Notes: generated by a model not told the origin, from the sequence alone. Positions 1-8,858 are shown, counted from the first letter of the stretch. The stretch is 64,000 nucleotides of DNA from Curvibacter gracilis ATCC BAA-807 (GCF_000518645.1 NZ_JADZ01000026.1:1-64000); one strand, 5' to 3'. Program-made: numbers and translations.

Positions 1-1
1 C

Positions 2-406
2 CCCGTTCGGTGTTGGGCCACTCCAGCGAAAGAAATCGTCCATGATGTGGTCGATGTCGCACTAGCCCGGTGGTCTCGAGGGCAGCCTGATTTAGAAGTG
101 AGCGCTAGGGATCTACTTTGGCCGCTGAAGTGCATTGCTCTTGCTGTGATGGTCAGCTCGGGCACCATGACGCACCGCCTCAAGGGCTTGGAATCGTCTG
201 GTTGGGTGCAGCGGGTGCCCAACCCCGAGGATGCGCGCAGCACGCTGGTGCAGCTCACCGACGCCGGCCTGGCATTGATTGATCAGGCGGTGTCGGCCCA
301 TGTCGACAACGAACGGGCGCTGCTGGCTGCGCTGTCGGTGACCGATCAGCAGGTGCTGGATGACGGACTGGCCCGTCTGCTGGCCTCGCTCGAGCCAGCC
401 CCATGA
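2..406 (+). pseudogene. MarR-family regulator with internal deletion (5' end off window)
   Basis: The second half is a clear MarR winged-helix reader: a recognition-helix segment MVSSGTMTHRLKGLE, the wing with basic/acidic NPEDARS, and a C-terminal dimerisation helix. The start (DVALARWSRGQPDLEVSA) resembles the N-terminal helix of full-length MarR proteins of this order. The roughly 45-50 residues that normally lie between these two parts are missing, so residues DLLWPLKCIALA join them directly. The frame stays open to the left window edge; the first usable start inside is GTG at 47. The missing part carries the dimer helix and first wHTH helices, so I read this as a decaying gene. A short functional variant cannot be excluded. 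Confidence 0.6.
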
Positions 407-430
407 AAAAACCAGCCGCAAGGGCTGGTT
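406..430 (-). terminator. Rho-independent terminator of purM
   Basis: AACCAGCC (410-417) pairs perfectly with GGCTGGTT (423-430) around a 5-nt loop. On the minus strand it is followed by a run of T, so it ends purM; it overlaps the stop region of the MarR remnant. Confidence 0.75.
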
Positions 431-479
431 GATTCATTCGTGGCCGCGCCGGGCCCGCTCGGTTCAGAAGGGCGGGGCC

Positions 480-1526
480 TCAGGCCACCACGACGGCGGC
501 GCCGTCACCGCGTTCGGCGATGGCACCGATGGTGTAGACGGTTTCACCGGCGGCGCGCAGCGTGGCTGCGGTGGCTTCGGCTTCGGCCGCATCCACCACC
601 ACCACCATGCCGATGCCGTTGTTGAAGGTGCGGTTCATCTCGATGTCGTCGATGCCGGCCACCTTCTGCAGCCAGGCAAACAGCTCGGTCTGCGGCCAGC
701 TGCCCTTTTGCAGGTGGGCGGCCGTGCCTTCGGGCAGCACGCGGGGGATGTTCTCGAGCAGGCCGCCGCCCGTGATGTGGGCCAGCGCCTTGATGGGGTG
801 CTGGGCCAGGGCTTGCAGCACCGGCTTCACGTACAGGCGGGTCGGGGCCATGATGGCTTGCTTGAAGGGCTGGCCGTCCAGGGTGGCGGGCAGGTCGGTG
901 CCGGCGCGTTCGATCACCTTGCGCACCAGGCTGAAGCCGTTGGAGTGCACGCCGGCCGAGGCCAGGCCCAGCACCACGTCACCGGGCTTCACGTTCTGGC
1001 CGGTCAGGATCTTGGACTTTTCAACCGCGCCGACGGCAAAGCCGGCCAGGTCGTATTCACCATCGGGGTACATGCCCGGCATCTCGGCGGTTTCGCCACC
1101 GATCAGGGCGCAGCCCGACAGCTCGCAGCCGCGGGCAATGCCGCCCACCACGGCGGCGGCGGTGTCCACGTGCAGCTTGCCGCAGGCAAAGTAGTCGAGG
1201 AAGAACAGCGGCTCGGCGCCTTGCACCAGCACGTCGTTCACGCTCATGGCAACCAGGTCGATGCCCACGGTGTCGTGCATGTTCCATTCAAATGCCAGCT
1301 TGAGCTTGGTGCCTACGCCGTCGGTGCCGCTCACCAGCACGGGTTCCTGGTAGCGTTTGGGCACTTCGAACAGGGCTCCGAAGCCGCCGATGCCGGCCAG
1401 CACCCCTTCGCGCATGGTTTTCTTGGCCAGCGGTTTGATGCGCTCGACCAGGGCGTCGCCAGCGTCGATGTCAACGCCGGCGTCTTTGTAGGACAGGGGT
1501 GTGGAGGAGGTATTGGAGGAGCTCAT
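480..1526 (-). CDS. purM: Phosphoribosylformylglycinamidine cyclo-ligase
   Basis: AIR synthetase, the fifth step of de novo purine synthesis: ATP-dependent ring closure of FGAM to AIR in the cytosol. The 348-aa product has the family length. It shows [13 protein letters not shown] near the start, the glycine-rich [10 protein letters not shown] segment, [18 protein letters not shown] and the C-terminal [13 protein letters not shown] motif. The frame is open further upstream, but the ATG at 1526 (MSSSNTSS) matches the usual N-terminus. It is divergent from the permease gene at 1622, with about 95 bp between them for both promoters. Confidence 0.95.
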   Translation of the reverse strand: MSSSNTSSTPLSYKDAGVDIDAGDALVERIKPLAKKTMREGVLAGIGGFGALFEVPKRYQEPVLVSGTDGVGTKLKLAFEWNMHDTVGIDLVAMSVNDVLVQGAEPLFFLDYFACGKLHVDTAAAVVGGIARGCELSGCALIGGETAEMPGMYPDGEYDLAGFAVGAVEKSKILTGQNVKPGDVVLGLASAGVHSNGFSLVRKVIERAGTDLPATLDGQPFKQAIMAPTRLYVKPVLQALAQHPIKALAHITGGGLLENIPRVLPEGTAAHLQKGSWPQTELFAWLQKVAGIDDIEMNRTFNNGIGMVVVVDAAEAEATAATLRAAGETVYTIGAIAERGDGAAVVVA

Positions 1527-1621
1527 TTGAAATGGACGGCACGGACAGGCGTGCACGGCGACTAGAATTTGAGGTGATTTTAAGGGGTGCCCCGACCGGG
1601 CAGCCTGCAACCCCCACCTTC

Positions 1622-2692
1622 ATGCATTTTTCCACCACTCAAAAACGTGCCTTCACCTGGGTCGGTCTGGCCCTGGCGGCCTGGCTGCTGCTGTGGGCGC
1701 TCAAGCCCGTGCTGGCCCCCTTCGTGGTGGCGGCCGTGCTGGCCTACGCCCTGACGCCCATGGTCAACTGGCTCGACAACCTGGGCCGCGGGCGCATGCC
1801 CCGGGTGGTGGCGGTGGTGCTGGTCGAGGTGGTGTTCATCCTGCTGGCGCTGGGCCTGGTGATGCTGATCGTGCCCATCCTCACCAAAGAGCTGCCCCTG
1901 ATGCGCGACCAGGTGCCCCAGCTGTTCGACCGGCTCAATGCCTTGCTCAAGCCGCTGGCGGCGCAGTTCGGGGTCACCCTGGCGGTGGATGTGGACACGC
2001 TCAAGGCCCTGGTCCTCAAGTACCTCAACACCAACACCGAAGACCTGCTGAGCCCGGTGCTGTCCTCGCTCAAGCTGGGGGGCAGCGTGGCCCTGGCCCT
2101 GGTGGGCAATGCGGTGCTGATCCCGGTGGCCTTGTTCTACCTGCTCATGGACTGGGACACTTTCGTGCTGCGCCTGGTCGAACTGGTGCCCCCGCGCCTG
2201 CGCGAGGGCTACGACAGCTTCATGGACGATGCCGACGCCGTGCTGGGCCAGTACCTGCGCGGGCAGCTGCTGGTGATGCTGCTGCTGGCCATCTTCTACA
2301 GCGCCGGCCTGGCGGCGTTCGGGCTGGACCTGGCCCTGCCCATCGGCATCTTCACGGGGCTGGCGGTGTTCGTGCCCTACCTGGGCTTTGGCCTGGGACT
2401 GGTGTTGGCCACCGTGTCGGGCCTGATGCAGTTCGCCTCGCTGAAGGCGCTGATCATGGTGGCGGTGGTGTTCGGCCTGGGGCAGTTTGTTGAAAGTTTC
2501 ATTCTCACCCCCCGCCTGGTGGGCGAGCGCATCGGTCTGCACCCGCTGACCGTGATTTTTGCATTGCTGGCCTTCGGGCAGGTGCTGGGCTTTGTGGGTG
2601 TTCTGATCGCCCTGCCTGCCAGCGCCGTGCTGCTGGTGGCCGTGCGGCGAGTGCGCTCGGGCTACCTGGCCAGCCGGCTCTACACGGGTTGA
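1622..2692 (+). CDS. AI-2E/PerM family inner-membrane permease
   Basis: A 356-aa polytopic membrane protein of the AI-2 exporter-like (PerM/YdiK) superfamily. Hydrophobic segments lie around residues 12-45, 65-90, 150-170, 205-265 and 275-345, with the amphipathic LPLMRDQVPQLFDRLN stretch after the third helix that is typical of the family. The substrate is unknown; members range from AI-2 exporters to Na+/H+ antiporters. ATG 1622 (MHFSTTQKRAFTW) starts just before the first helix, whereas the longer open frame adds a non-family leader. It overlaps the open frame of hda and heads a five-gene run with hda, a HAD phosphatase, pcnB and folK. Confidence 0.88.
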   Translation: MHFSTTQKRAFTWVGLALAAWLLLWALKPVLAPFVVAAVLAYALTPMVNWLDNLGRGRMPRVVAVVLVEVVFILLALGLVMLIVPILTKELPLMRDQVPQLFDRLNALLKPLAAQFGVTLAVDVDTLKALVLKYLNTNTEDLLSPVLSSLKLGGSVALALVGNAVLIPVALFYLLMDWDTFVLRLVELVPPRLREGYDSFMDDADAVLGQYLRGQLLVMLLLAIFYSAGLAAFGLDLALPIGIFTGLAVFVPYLGFGLGLVLATVSGLMQFASLKALIMVAVVFGLGQFVESFILTPRLVGERIGLHPLTVIFALLAFGQVLGFVGVLIALPASAVLLVAVRRVRSGYLASRLYTG

Positions 2693-2715
2693 AGAGGGGC
2701 TGGGAAACACGCGTC

Positions 2716-3405
2716 ATGATGAAGCAACTGGCACTCGACATCGGCCTGGCCACAGGTCCCACCCTGGACCGGTTTTTTGCCGGCCCCAACGAAGCGGCCC
2801 TGCGCCACCTGCAGCTGTGGACCGGCGACGGCGCCCACGAGGCCCAGCGCTCGCCCGTGCCCACCTACCTGTGGGGCGACAGCGGCAGCGGCAAGACCCA
2901 CCTGCTCAAGAGCGTGCAGACCGCGCTGCGCGAGCAGGGCGCGCGCGTGGGCTGGCTGGATGCCTCGATCCACGAACCCCCCGAATTCGACGAAACCTGG
3001 GCTGCCGTGCTGATGGACGAGGTGCACCTGTACACCGCGGTGCAGCAGCATGCGGCCTTCAACTGGTTCGTCAACGCCCACACGCACCAGCGCTGGGTGC
3101 TGGCCGCGGGCGAACTGCCGCCGGCCGACCTGAAACTGCGCGAAGACCTGCGCACCCGCCTGGGCTGGGGCCATGTGTTCCACCTGCACGTGCTCAGCGA
3201 GCCCGAGCGGCGCGCCGTGCTGCGCCAGGAGGCCGATGCCCGGGGCATCTTCCTCGGCGACGAGGTGATGGACTTCATGCTGAACCGCTTTTCGCGCGAC
3301 CTGGGCAGCCTCATGCAACTGCTCGACCAGCTCGACGGTTACGCCCTGCGCACCCAGCGCGCCATCACCATTCCCCTCATCAAGGCCATGCTCGAATCCG
3401 AGTGA
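2716..3405 (+). CDS. hda: DnaA regulatory inactivator Hda
   Basis: AAA+ protein homologous to DnaA domain III that, with the DNA-loaded sliding clamp, stimulates DnaA-ATP hydrolysis and prevents re-initiation. It is about 229 aa. The N-terminal QLALDIG is the clamp-binding motif, followed by Walker A GDSGSGKTHL (around residue 52), a Walker-B-like AAVLMDEVH, and the C-terminal lid with LGSLMQLLDQLD. ATG 2716 or 2719 are equivalent; both sit directly before the clamp motif. It follows the permease gene by about 23 bp and precedes the HAD gene by 47 bp, so co-transcription is likely. Confidence 0.9.
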   Translation: MMKQLALDIGLATGPTLDRFFAGPNEAALRHLQLWTGDGAHEAQRSPVPTYLWGDSGSGKTHLLKSVQTALREQGARVGWLDASIHEPPEFDETWAAVLMDEVHLYTAVQQHAAFNWFVNAHTHQRWVLAAGELPPADLKLREDLRTRLGWGHVFHLHVLSEPERRAVLRQEADARGIFLGDEVMDFMLNRFSRDLGSLMQLLDQLDGYALRTQRAITIPLIKAMLESE

Positions 3406-3452
3406 GGCCGCCACCCGCACCCAACGCATCCCGAATGCCAAGTCAGCCCCGC

Positions 3453-4127
3453 ATGAAACTGGTTCTGTTCGACCTCGACCACACCCTGCTGCCCATCGAC
3501 TCCGACTACGCCTGGGGCCAGTTCACCACCCGCATCGGCTGGACCGACCCGGTCGAGTTCGCCCGCCGCAACGACGAGTTCTTTGCCCACTACCAGGCCG
3601 GCACGCTGGATGTGCACGACTACGTGCGCTTTGCCATCGAGGCCGTGCGCGTCAAGGGGCCGCAGGCCGCGGCCGAGGCGCATGAGCGCTTCATGCAAGA
3701 GGTGATCCAGCCGGCCATCACGCCCCAGGCCCTGGCCCTGCTGCGCCAGCACCAGGCCGCCGGCGATACCGTGCTCATCATCACCGCCACCAATGAATTC
3801 GTCACCCGCCCGATCGCCCGCGCCCTGGGCGTGGACGAGTTGATCGCGGTGCAACTGGCCCGCGACGAGCAGGGCTGGTTCACCGGCGAAATCGACGGTG
3901 TTCCCTCCATGCGCGAGGGCAAGGTGCGGCGCATGGAACAATGGCTGGCTGCGCGCCAGCTCGACTGGACGCAGGTCGAGAGCACTTTCTACAGCGATTC
4001 CACCAATGATGTGCCGCTGCTGGAGCGAGTGAATCACCCTGTGGCCACCAACCCTGACGACCGCTTGCGCGCCCTGGCCCAAAGCCGCGGCTGGCGCATT
4101 CTGGACCTGTTCACCGAGACACCATGA
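3453..4127 (+). CDS. HAD-IB (SerB-like) phosphatase
   Basis: A 224-aa cytosolic HAD-superfamily hydrolase. Motif I DLDHTLLP carries the nucleophile and acid/base Asp. Motif II is in IITATNEF, motif III Lys in REGKVRR, and motif IV in FYSDSTNDVPLL. The insert and spacing are those of subclass IB, which includes phosphoserine phosphatase and some histidinol-phosphate phosphatases; the physiological substrate cannot be read from sequence. ATG 3453 starts immediately before the beta strand of motif I (an alternative ATG lies at 3435). Its stop overlaps the pcnB start by 4 bp (ATGA), indicating translational coupling. Confidence 0.85.
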   Translation: MKLVLFDLDHTLLPIDSDYAWGQFTTRIGWTDPVEFARRNDEFFAHYQAGTLDVHDYVRFAIEAVRVKGPQAAAEAHERFMQEVIQPAITPQALALLRQHQAAGDTVLIITATNEFVTRPIARALGVDELIAVQLARDEQGWFTGEIDGVPSMREGKVRRMEQWLAARQLDWTQVESTFYSDSTNDVPLLERVNHPVATNPDDRLRALAQSRGWRILDLFTETP

Positions 4128-5767
4128 TCAAGAAGTTCATCGACAAATTGCTGGGCAAGGGCGCTGCGGCAGCCCCCAAGGCGGGCCGCCCCAAGTTCGG
4201 CAAACGCGAGGAGGTGCCCTTCAGCGTGCACGGCATCAACCCCGATCTGGTCGACCGGCGGGCCAACGACGTGGTGCACACCCTGAAGTCGGCCGGCTAC
4301 GAGGCCTACATCGTGGGCGGTGCGGTGCGCGACCTGTTGCTGGGCCTGCGCCCCAAAGACTTTGACGTGGCCACCAATGCCACGCCTGAGCAGGTCAAGA
4401 GCCTGTTCCGCCGCGCCTTCATCATCGGCAAACGCTTCCGCATCGTGCACGTGGTGCATGGCCGCGGCCGCGAGCATGAGGTAATCGAGGTCTCCACCTT
4501 CCGCGCCTACCTCGACAACGCCGCAGCCGAGCAGGTCAGCGGCAACGAACGCACCAGCAAGCAGGCCCTGGCCGGCATGACCCATGCGGTCGATGCCAGT
4601 GGCCGCGTGCTGCGCGACAACGTCTGGGGCCCGCAGGAAGAAGACGCCGTGCGCCGCGACTTCACCATCAACGCCATGTACTACGACCCCGAGGCGCAGG
4701 TGGTGGTCGACTACCACAAGGGCATCCAGGACGCCAAGAAGAAGGTGCTGCGCATGATCGGCGACCCGGCCACGCGCTACCGCGAAGACCCGGTGCGCAT
4801 CATCCGCGCCGTGCGCTTCGCCGCCAAGCTCAGCCCGCTGGGCTTCGAGATCGAGCCCAAGACGGCCGCCCCGCTGCTGTCGTCACAGACTCTGCTGGCC
4901 GATGTGCCGCAGAGCCGGCTGTTCGACGAGATGCTCAAGCTGCTGCAGACCGGCCATGCGCTGGCCACGATCGCCACCCTCAAGAAGCTGGGGCTGCAGC
5001 GGGGCATCTACCCGCTGCTGGACGTGGTGGTCGAGCGTGCCGACCAACCTTTTGTGACCGCGGCCCTGCAAGACACCGACCGGCGCGTGGGCGAAGGCAA
5101 GCCGGTGGCCCCGAGCTTCCTGCTGGCCACCGTGCTGTGGCAAGACGTGCGTGACGGCTGGGAACAGCGTCTGGCACAGCGCCAACACCCCTTCCCGGCC
5201 CTGCAGGATGCCATCGACGAGGTCTTCAACGCCCGCATCGGCGATGTGTCGGGCCGCGGCAAGCTGGCCGCCGACATGCGCGAGATCTGGGTCATGCAGC
5301 CACGCTTTGAAAAGCGCACCGGCAGCGCGCCCTATGGCCTGGTCGAGCAGGCCCGCTTCCGCGCCGGCTTCGACTTCATGCGCCTGCGCGCCGACATCGG
5401 CGAGGTGGACGAAGCCCTGGCCGAATGGTGGGAAGAGTTCAGCACCGGTGACGACACCACCCGCGAAGACCTGCTGGAGCAGGTGCGTGAAGAGCAGCGC
5501 GCCCGCCAGAAGGCCACGGCCCCCAAGGTGCGCCGCGTGCCGCGCCAGGCCGAGCCGCAAGGCGAGGGCGCACCCGCCCAGCCCGCCCCGGCCAGCCGCG
5601 AACCGTCCGAGCGCCCTTCAGAGCGGCTGCCGGAGGGTGAGGGTTCCGAGGGCACCACGCCCGCGCCGCGCAAACGCCGCCGCCGCAAGCCTTCGGGTGC
5701 GCGTGGAGGGCAAGGCGGTGGCCAGGGTGGCGGCCAGTCCGACAGCGGCGGCGACGCCCAGGGCTGA
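4124..5767 (+). CDS. pcnB: Poly(A) polymerase I
   Basis: Class II nucleotidyltransferase that adds 3' poly(A) tails to RNA and promotes decay. In the 547-aa protein the catalytic head has GGAVRDLLLG and the metal-binding pair in DFDVAT, followed by RRDFTINAMYYDP and the RNA/NTP contact REDPVRIIRAVRFAAK that separates this family from plain CCA enzymes. The long C-terminal tail (after about residue 450) is disordered, rich in Ala/Pro and ends in a strongly basic RKRRRRK stretch followed by Gly-rich repeats, as expected for RNA binding. It overlaps the HAD gene by 4 bp and is followed by folK after 26 bp. Confidence 0.94.
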   Translation: MIKKFIDKLLGKGAAAAPKAGRPKFGKREEVPFSVHGINPDLVDRRANDVVHTLKSAGYEAYIVGGAVRDLLLGLRPKDFDVATNATPEQVKSLFRRAFIIGKRFRIVHVVHGRGREHEVIEVSTFRAYLDNAAAEQVSGNERTSKQALAGMTHAVDASGRVLRDNVWGPQEEDAVRRDFTINAMYYDPEAQVVVDYHKGIQDAKKKVLRMIGDPATRYREDPVRIIRAVRFAAKLSPLGFEIEPKTAAPLLSSQTLLADVPQSRLFDEMLKLLQTGHALATIATLKKLGLQRGIYPLLDVVVERADQPFVTAALQDTDRRVGEGKPVAPSFLLATVLWQDVRDGWEQRLAQRQHPFPALQDAIDEVFNARIGDVSGRGKLAADMREIWVMQPRFEKRTGSAPYGLVEQARFRAGFDFMRLRADIGEVDEALAEWWEEFSTGDDTTREDLLEQVREEQRARQKATAPKVRRVPRQAEPQGEGAPAQPAPASREPSERPSERLPEGEGSEGTTPAPRKRRRRKPSGARGGQGGGQGGGQSDSGGDAQG

Positions 5768-5793
5768 GGCCCATCCGCCCCCTGCTGAACGCC

Positions 5794-6270
5794 ATGACCG
5801 ACCTCCTTGCTGCGCCCGCGCTGGCCTGCATCGGCGTGGGTGGCAACCTGGGTGATGCCCAGGCCACCGTGCGCCAGGCCCTGGCCGATCTGGCCCGGCT
5901 GCCGCACAGCCAGCTGCTCAAGGCCTCTTCGCTGTACCGCAGCGCCCCGGTGGATGCCGGGGGGCCTGATTTCATCAATGCCGTGGTCCTGCTGCAGACC
6001 CATCTGGCGCCCTTGGCCTTGTTGCACGCGCTGCAGGCGCTGGAGCAGGCCGCCGGGCGCGAGCGGCCCTACCGCCATGCCCCACGCACCCTCGACCTGG
6101 ACCTGCTCAGCCATGGTGACGCCCGGCTGGACAGCGCCGAACTGACCCTGCCGCACCCCCGCATGCGCCAGCGTGCCTTTGTGTTGCAGCCGCTGGCCGA
6201 GGTCTGGCCCGAGCAGGTGAGCGCGGCCGAGCTGGCCGCGGTGGCTGATCAGGCCATCACGCGGCTGTGA
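5794..6270 (+). CDS. folK: 6-hydroxymethyl-7,8-dihydropterin pyrophosphokinase
   Basis: HPPK transfers pyrophosphate from ATP to hydroxymethyl-dihydropterin in folate synthesis. The 158-aa length is typical. Visible motifs are GVGGNLGDAQATV at the start, SSLYRSAPVD, FINAVVLLQT, and the catalytic/substrate loop R..PRTLDLDLL followed by LPHPRMRQRAFVLQPLAE. It is the last gene of the hda-pcnB run. pcnB-folK adjacency is common in this group of bacteria. Confidence 0.95.
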   Translation: MTDLLAAPALACIGVGGNLGDAQATVRQALADLARLPHSQLLKASSLYRSAPVDAGGPDFINAVVLLQTHLAPLALLHALQALEQAAGRERPYRHAPRTLDLDLLSHGDARLDSAELTLPHPRMRQRAFVLQPLAEVWPEQVSAAELAAVADQAITRL

Positions 6271-6331
6271 GGCGTTTGTGAGGTAGGCTGTGATGCGGCT
6301 GTGAGTGCCCGGCACCGAGCCGGGCCAGCCC

Positions 6332-7315
6332 TCAATCCACCTTGGCGCCAGACGCCTTCACCACCTTCTCGTACTTGGCCAGTTCGCCCTTCATGAAGGC
6401 GCCGAACTGCTCGGGCGAGGTGGGCACCGGCTCGGCCATCAGGCCCGCAAAGCGGGTCTTGGTCTCGGGTGAATTCAGGGCCGCCACAAAGGCCTGGTTC
6501 AGGCGCGTGATCACGTCCTTGGGCGTGTGCGCCGGGGCCACCAGGCCCCACCAGGTGTCGATGCTGAATCCCTTGTAGGTCTCGGCCACGGCGGGCACCT
6601 CGGGCAGCAGGGGGCTGCGCTGGGCGGTCGTCACGGCCAGGGCCTTGAGCTTGCCCGAGCGGATGTTGGGCGCTGCCGTGGCCAGGTTGTCGAAGTTGAA
6701 GTCGACCTCGCCCGCCAGCAGGGCCAGCTGTGCCGGGTTGCCGCCGTTGTACGGAATGTGCAGCGCGTAGATGCCGGCCTGGGCCTTGAACATCTCGCCG
6801 GCCAGGTGGCCTGCGCTGCCACTGCCGCCGCTGCCGAAATTGAGCTTGGCCGGATTGGCCCGCGCATAGGCCACCATGTCGGCCAGGGTGTTGATCTTGA
6901 GGCGCCGTGCGGTGTCGGCATTGATCACCAGCACATTGGGCACGCGCACGATCTGGGTGATGGGGCTGAAATCACGCAGCGCATCAAAGGGCATGCGGCT
7001 GTACAGCCAGGGGTTGACGGCATGGGTGGCGGTGGCTGCGATGCCAATCGTCAGCCCGTCAGGGGCCGCCTTGGCCACCTGGTCGGCACCGATGTTGCCC
7101 CCTGCGCCCGGCTTGTTCTCGATGATCACCGGGCCCAGCGAGTCTTTCACCCGTTCGGCCAGCACGCGGGCCGTCACGTCGATGGGGCCCCCGGGGGCAT
7201 ACGGCACGATGATGCGGATCGGGCGCCCGGCAGCGCCGGTCTGGGCCAGGGCCGGCAGGTTGGAAAGCGCCGGCAGGGCGGCCAGCGGGCTGAGGAGGAC
7301 GTTTCTGCGCTTCAT
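6332..7315 (-). CDS. Bug-type tripartite tricarboxylate receptor (periplasmic)
   Basis: Extracytoplasmic solute-binding protein of the Bug/TctC family, 327 aa, with a signal peptide (basic MKRRNV, hydrophobic stretch, cleavage near PALAQT). Family motifs include IRIIVPYAPGGPIDVTAR, the loop ENKPGAGGNIGADQVAKAAPDG, and VPAVAETYKGF towards the C-terminus. Bug proteins bind carboxylates or small aromatics and are massively duplicated in Burkholderiales. No TctAB membrane genes are nearby, so the ligand is unknown. Start chosen at ATG 7315 because it gives the signal peptide directly. Confidence 0.9.
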   Translation of the reverse strand: MKRRNVLLSPLAALPALSNLPALAQTGAAGRPIRIIVPYAPGGPIDVTARVLAERVKDSLGPVIIENKPGAGGNIGADQVAKAAPDGLTIGIAATATHAVNPWLYSRMPFDALRDFSPITQIVRVPNVLVINADTARRLKINTLADMVAYARANPAKLNFGSGGSGSAGHLAGEMFKAQAGIYALHIPYNGGNPAQLALLAGEVDFNFDNLATAAPNIRSGKLKALAVTTAQRSPLLPEVPAVAETYKGFSIDTWWGLVAPAHTPKDVITRLNQAFVAALNSPETKTRFAGLMAEPVPTSPEQFGAFMKGELAKYEKVVKASGAKVD

Positions 7316-7451
7316 GGCCTGATTGTCGTACCGTGTCGGGCGTGCAAACAAATGCTTACATCCCTTTGCAATTCAGGCGTCATGCCCTCGCACAGCCCGG
7401 GGCGTTGTCATCCACATGGAGGTTGTCTCCATGTCAATGAAGGAAGTCATC

Positions 7452-7751
7452 ATGAAAGTCCAAGCTCTCGTCTCCGCCGTGATCGTTGCCCTGGCTGCCG
7501 GTGTGTCCGGTGCTGCATTTGCCCAGGCTCCCGCTGCGGCACCGGCTGTCGGCCCGGCGCCCGCCACGGCCACCGTGAAGACGCCTTCCACCGTCACCCC
7601 GGTGGCTGAGCCCGCTGCCGCGGCCCCGGCAGCTGATGCCAAGGCCGAGCACAAGCACAAGCGCCACCACAAGCATCACAAGGATGCTGCCGCCGCCGCG
7701 GCTCCTGCCACCCCGGCAGCCCCTGCAGCCCCCGCTGCGCCGGCCAAGTAA
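7452..7751 (+). CDS. Small exported Ala/Pro/His/Lys-rich protein
   Basis: A 99-aa protein with a good signal peptide (MKVQALVSAVIVALAAG, cleavage near AAFAQ) and then a low-complexity chain of Ala, Pro, Thr and Val. Near residues 64-76 is a dense charged cluster EHKHKRHHKHHK, followed by Ala/Pro repeats to the end. Composition recalls acid-shock (Asr-like) proteins and metal-buffering His-rich proteins, but no homology can be claimed. ATG 7452 is chosen because it starts the signal peptide, and a strong terminator follows. Role unknown; periplasmic location is inferred. Confidence 0.7.
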   Translation: MKVQALVSAVIVALAAGVSGAAFAQAPAAAPAVGPAPATATVKTPSTVTPVAEPAAAAPAADAKAEHKHKRHHKHHKDAAAAAAPATPAAPAAPAAPAK

Positions 7752-7800
7752 GTCGGCAACCAGTCCGCCCAGCCTGAGGGGGTTCGGGCGGATGCGAAAA

Positions 7801-7834
7801 AGCCACCCTGATGAGCATCAGGGTGGCTTTTTTT
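7801..7834. terminator. Strong rho-independent terminator (bidirectional)
   Basis: A perfect 12-bp stem (7801-7812 with 7817-7828) closes a 4-nt GAGC loop. It is flanked by A on the left and a T run on the right. It ends the small exported protein gene and, read on the other strand, can also end the convergent HEPN gene. Confidence 0.9.
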
Positions 7835-7855
7835 GTTGGAGGCCCCCATGTCAGC

Positions 7856-8290
7856 TCATGGCGGGCAGCCAAGCAGCGAGAGCAGTGCCGGAGCGACCTT
7901 GTCGAGCACTTTTAGCGCAAAAAGGATGTCATCCGCAGAGGGTTCAATTCCTTGGTATTGGTGATTGCGGAGGTCGCGGATCGCGTCGACCTGATCGTGC
8001 ACGGACTCCGTGATTCCGGCGTAGGCACAGGCTGCCTCCAGCGTCTGCATGTGGTGCCCGTCCGCGCTGCCGGCGCGCCAGCCCTGGCTCGACAGCACTG
8101 CCAGGCTCAGGTTGAGCAAGGCGTCGTAAGCCGCACCAATCCGCGTCGTTGGGGAATTGCTTTCGCGCTGAGCGTCTGCCACCTTGCCTTTGCTGATGAC
8201 AATCCAGCCGTCGATGCTTCTGCGATGGATGGGGGCCTTCTGAAAGACCTTGCTGCCCGCTTTTTGGAAGTCTTCAGGTTTTCTCAGCAC
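7856..8290 (-). CDS. HEPN-domain protein, probable toxin of an MNT-HEPN pair
   Basis: A protein of about 144 aa, mostly helical, with the HEPN signature RDLRNH (R-x4-H, residues 105-110) followed by QYQG in the penultimate helix. HEPN proteins of this size paired with a minimal nucleotidyltransferase act as RNase toxins (HepT type). GTG 8290 is preceded by AAGGGA at good spacing and is preferred over TTG 8305. The gene overlaps the end of the upstream nucleotidyltransferase gene by 17 bp, so the two are co-translated. The N-terminal 45 residues (IHRRSIDGWIVISKGKVADAQ) look like an added segment. Function is inferred from motif plus partner. Confidence 0.7.
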   Translation of the reverse strand: MLRKPEDFQKAGSKVFQKAPIHRRSIDGWIVISKGKVADAQRESNSPTTRIGAAYDALLNLSLAVLSSQGWRAGSADGHHMQTLEAACAYAGITESVHDQVDAIRDLRNHQYQGIEPSADDILFALKVLDKVAPALLSLLGCPP

Positions 8291-8858
8291 GGAGAGTCCC
8301 TTCAATAGGAATGATGGGGTTTCTCAGGATTTCGCCAATCAACTCACTGTTGCCGGGGGCTTCCTCCCAGTCCTGGGGGCTGAACGTCAGCACGTTCACT
8401 GCACGCCCCAGCAGGCGACCTGCGGGCTTGAAATGTGCCTGCATTTGCAGGCGTGAATTTGCTGTGATGAGCAACAGGTCGATATCGCTGTCTGTGCGTT
8501 CTTCACCTCTTGCGACCGAGCCAAAAATGGCAGCTGCTTGCACAGGCTGGTCAAGCTCGGCCAAGCGGTCACGCAAAACACGCACCATGTCGCTGTCTTG
8601 TCGCAGCAATTGAGCCAGGGGGGCCAATTCACCCCCTGTCGCTGCCGCATATTTGACAGACCGACCTTGACCTTGTTTTTCAAGCAGGCCCACTTCGGCC
8701 CATCGACGAAGCCAGCGGGACGTCGCGCCCGGGTCAATGGTCGCCACCGCAGCCAATTCTCGGGCCCCATAGCCCCGACCTGGGTGTTCGAAAAGAACAC
8801 GCAATGCCTTGTAGCGGGCGCTGCCCCCGAAAAGTTCGGCCATGAGTTGCTGGTTCAT
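8274..8858 (-). CDS. HTH-minimal nucleotidyltransferase fusion, probable antitoxin
   Basis: A 194-aa two-domain protein. Residues 1-75 form a winged helix (RYKALRVLFEHPGRGYGARELA, then a recognition helix PGATSRWLRRWAEVGLLEK and a wing). Residues 100-190 form a DNA polymerase beta-like nucleotidyltransferase with GSVARGEERTDSDIDLLL, an exact GS-x10-DxD catalytic motif. MntA antitoxins with this core silence HEPN toxins by adding AMP to them. Here the fused HTH could also autoregulate the operon. The ATG 8858 start lacks a strong ribosome site. It sits upstream of the HEPN gene on the same strand with overlap. Confidence 0.78.
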   Translation of the reverse strand: MNQQLMAELFGGSARYKALRVLFEHPGRGYGARELAAVATIDPGATSRWLRRWAEVGLLEKQGQGRSVKYAAATGGELAPLAQLLRQDSDMVRVLRDRLAELDQPVQAAAIFGSVARGEERTDSDIDLLLITANSRLQMQAHFKPAGRLLGRAVNVLTFSPQDWEEAPGNSELIGEILRNPIIPIEGTLRAEKT

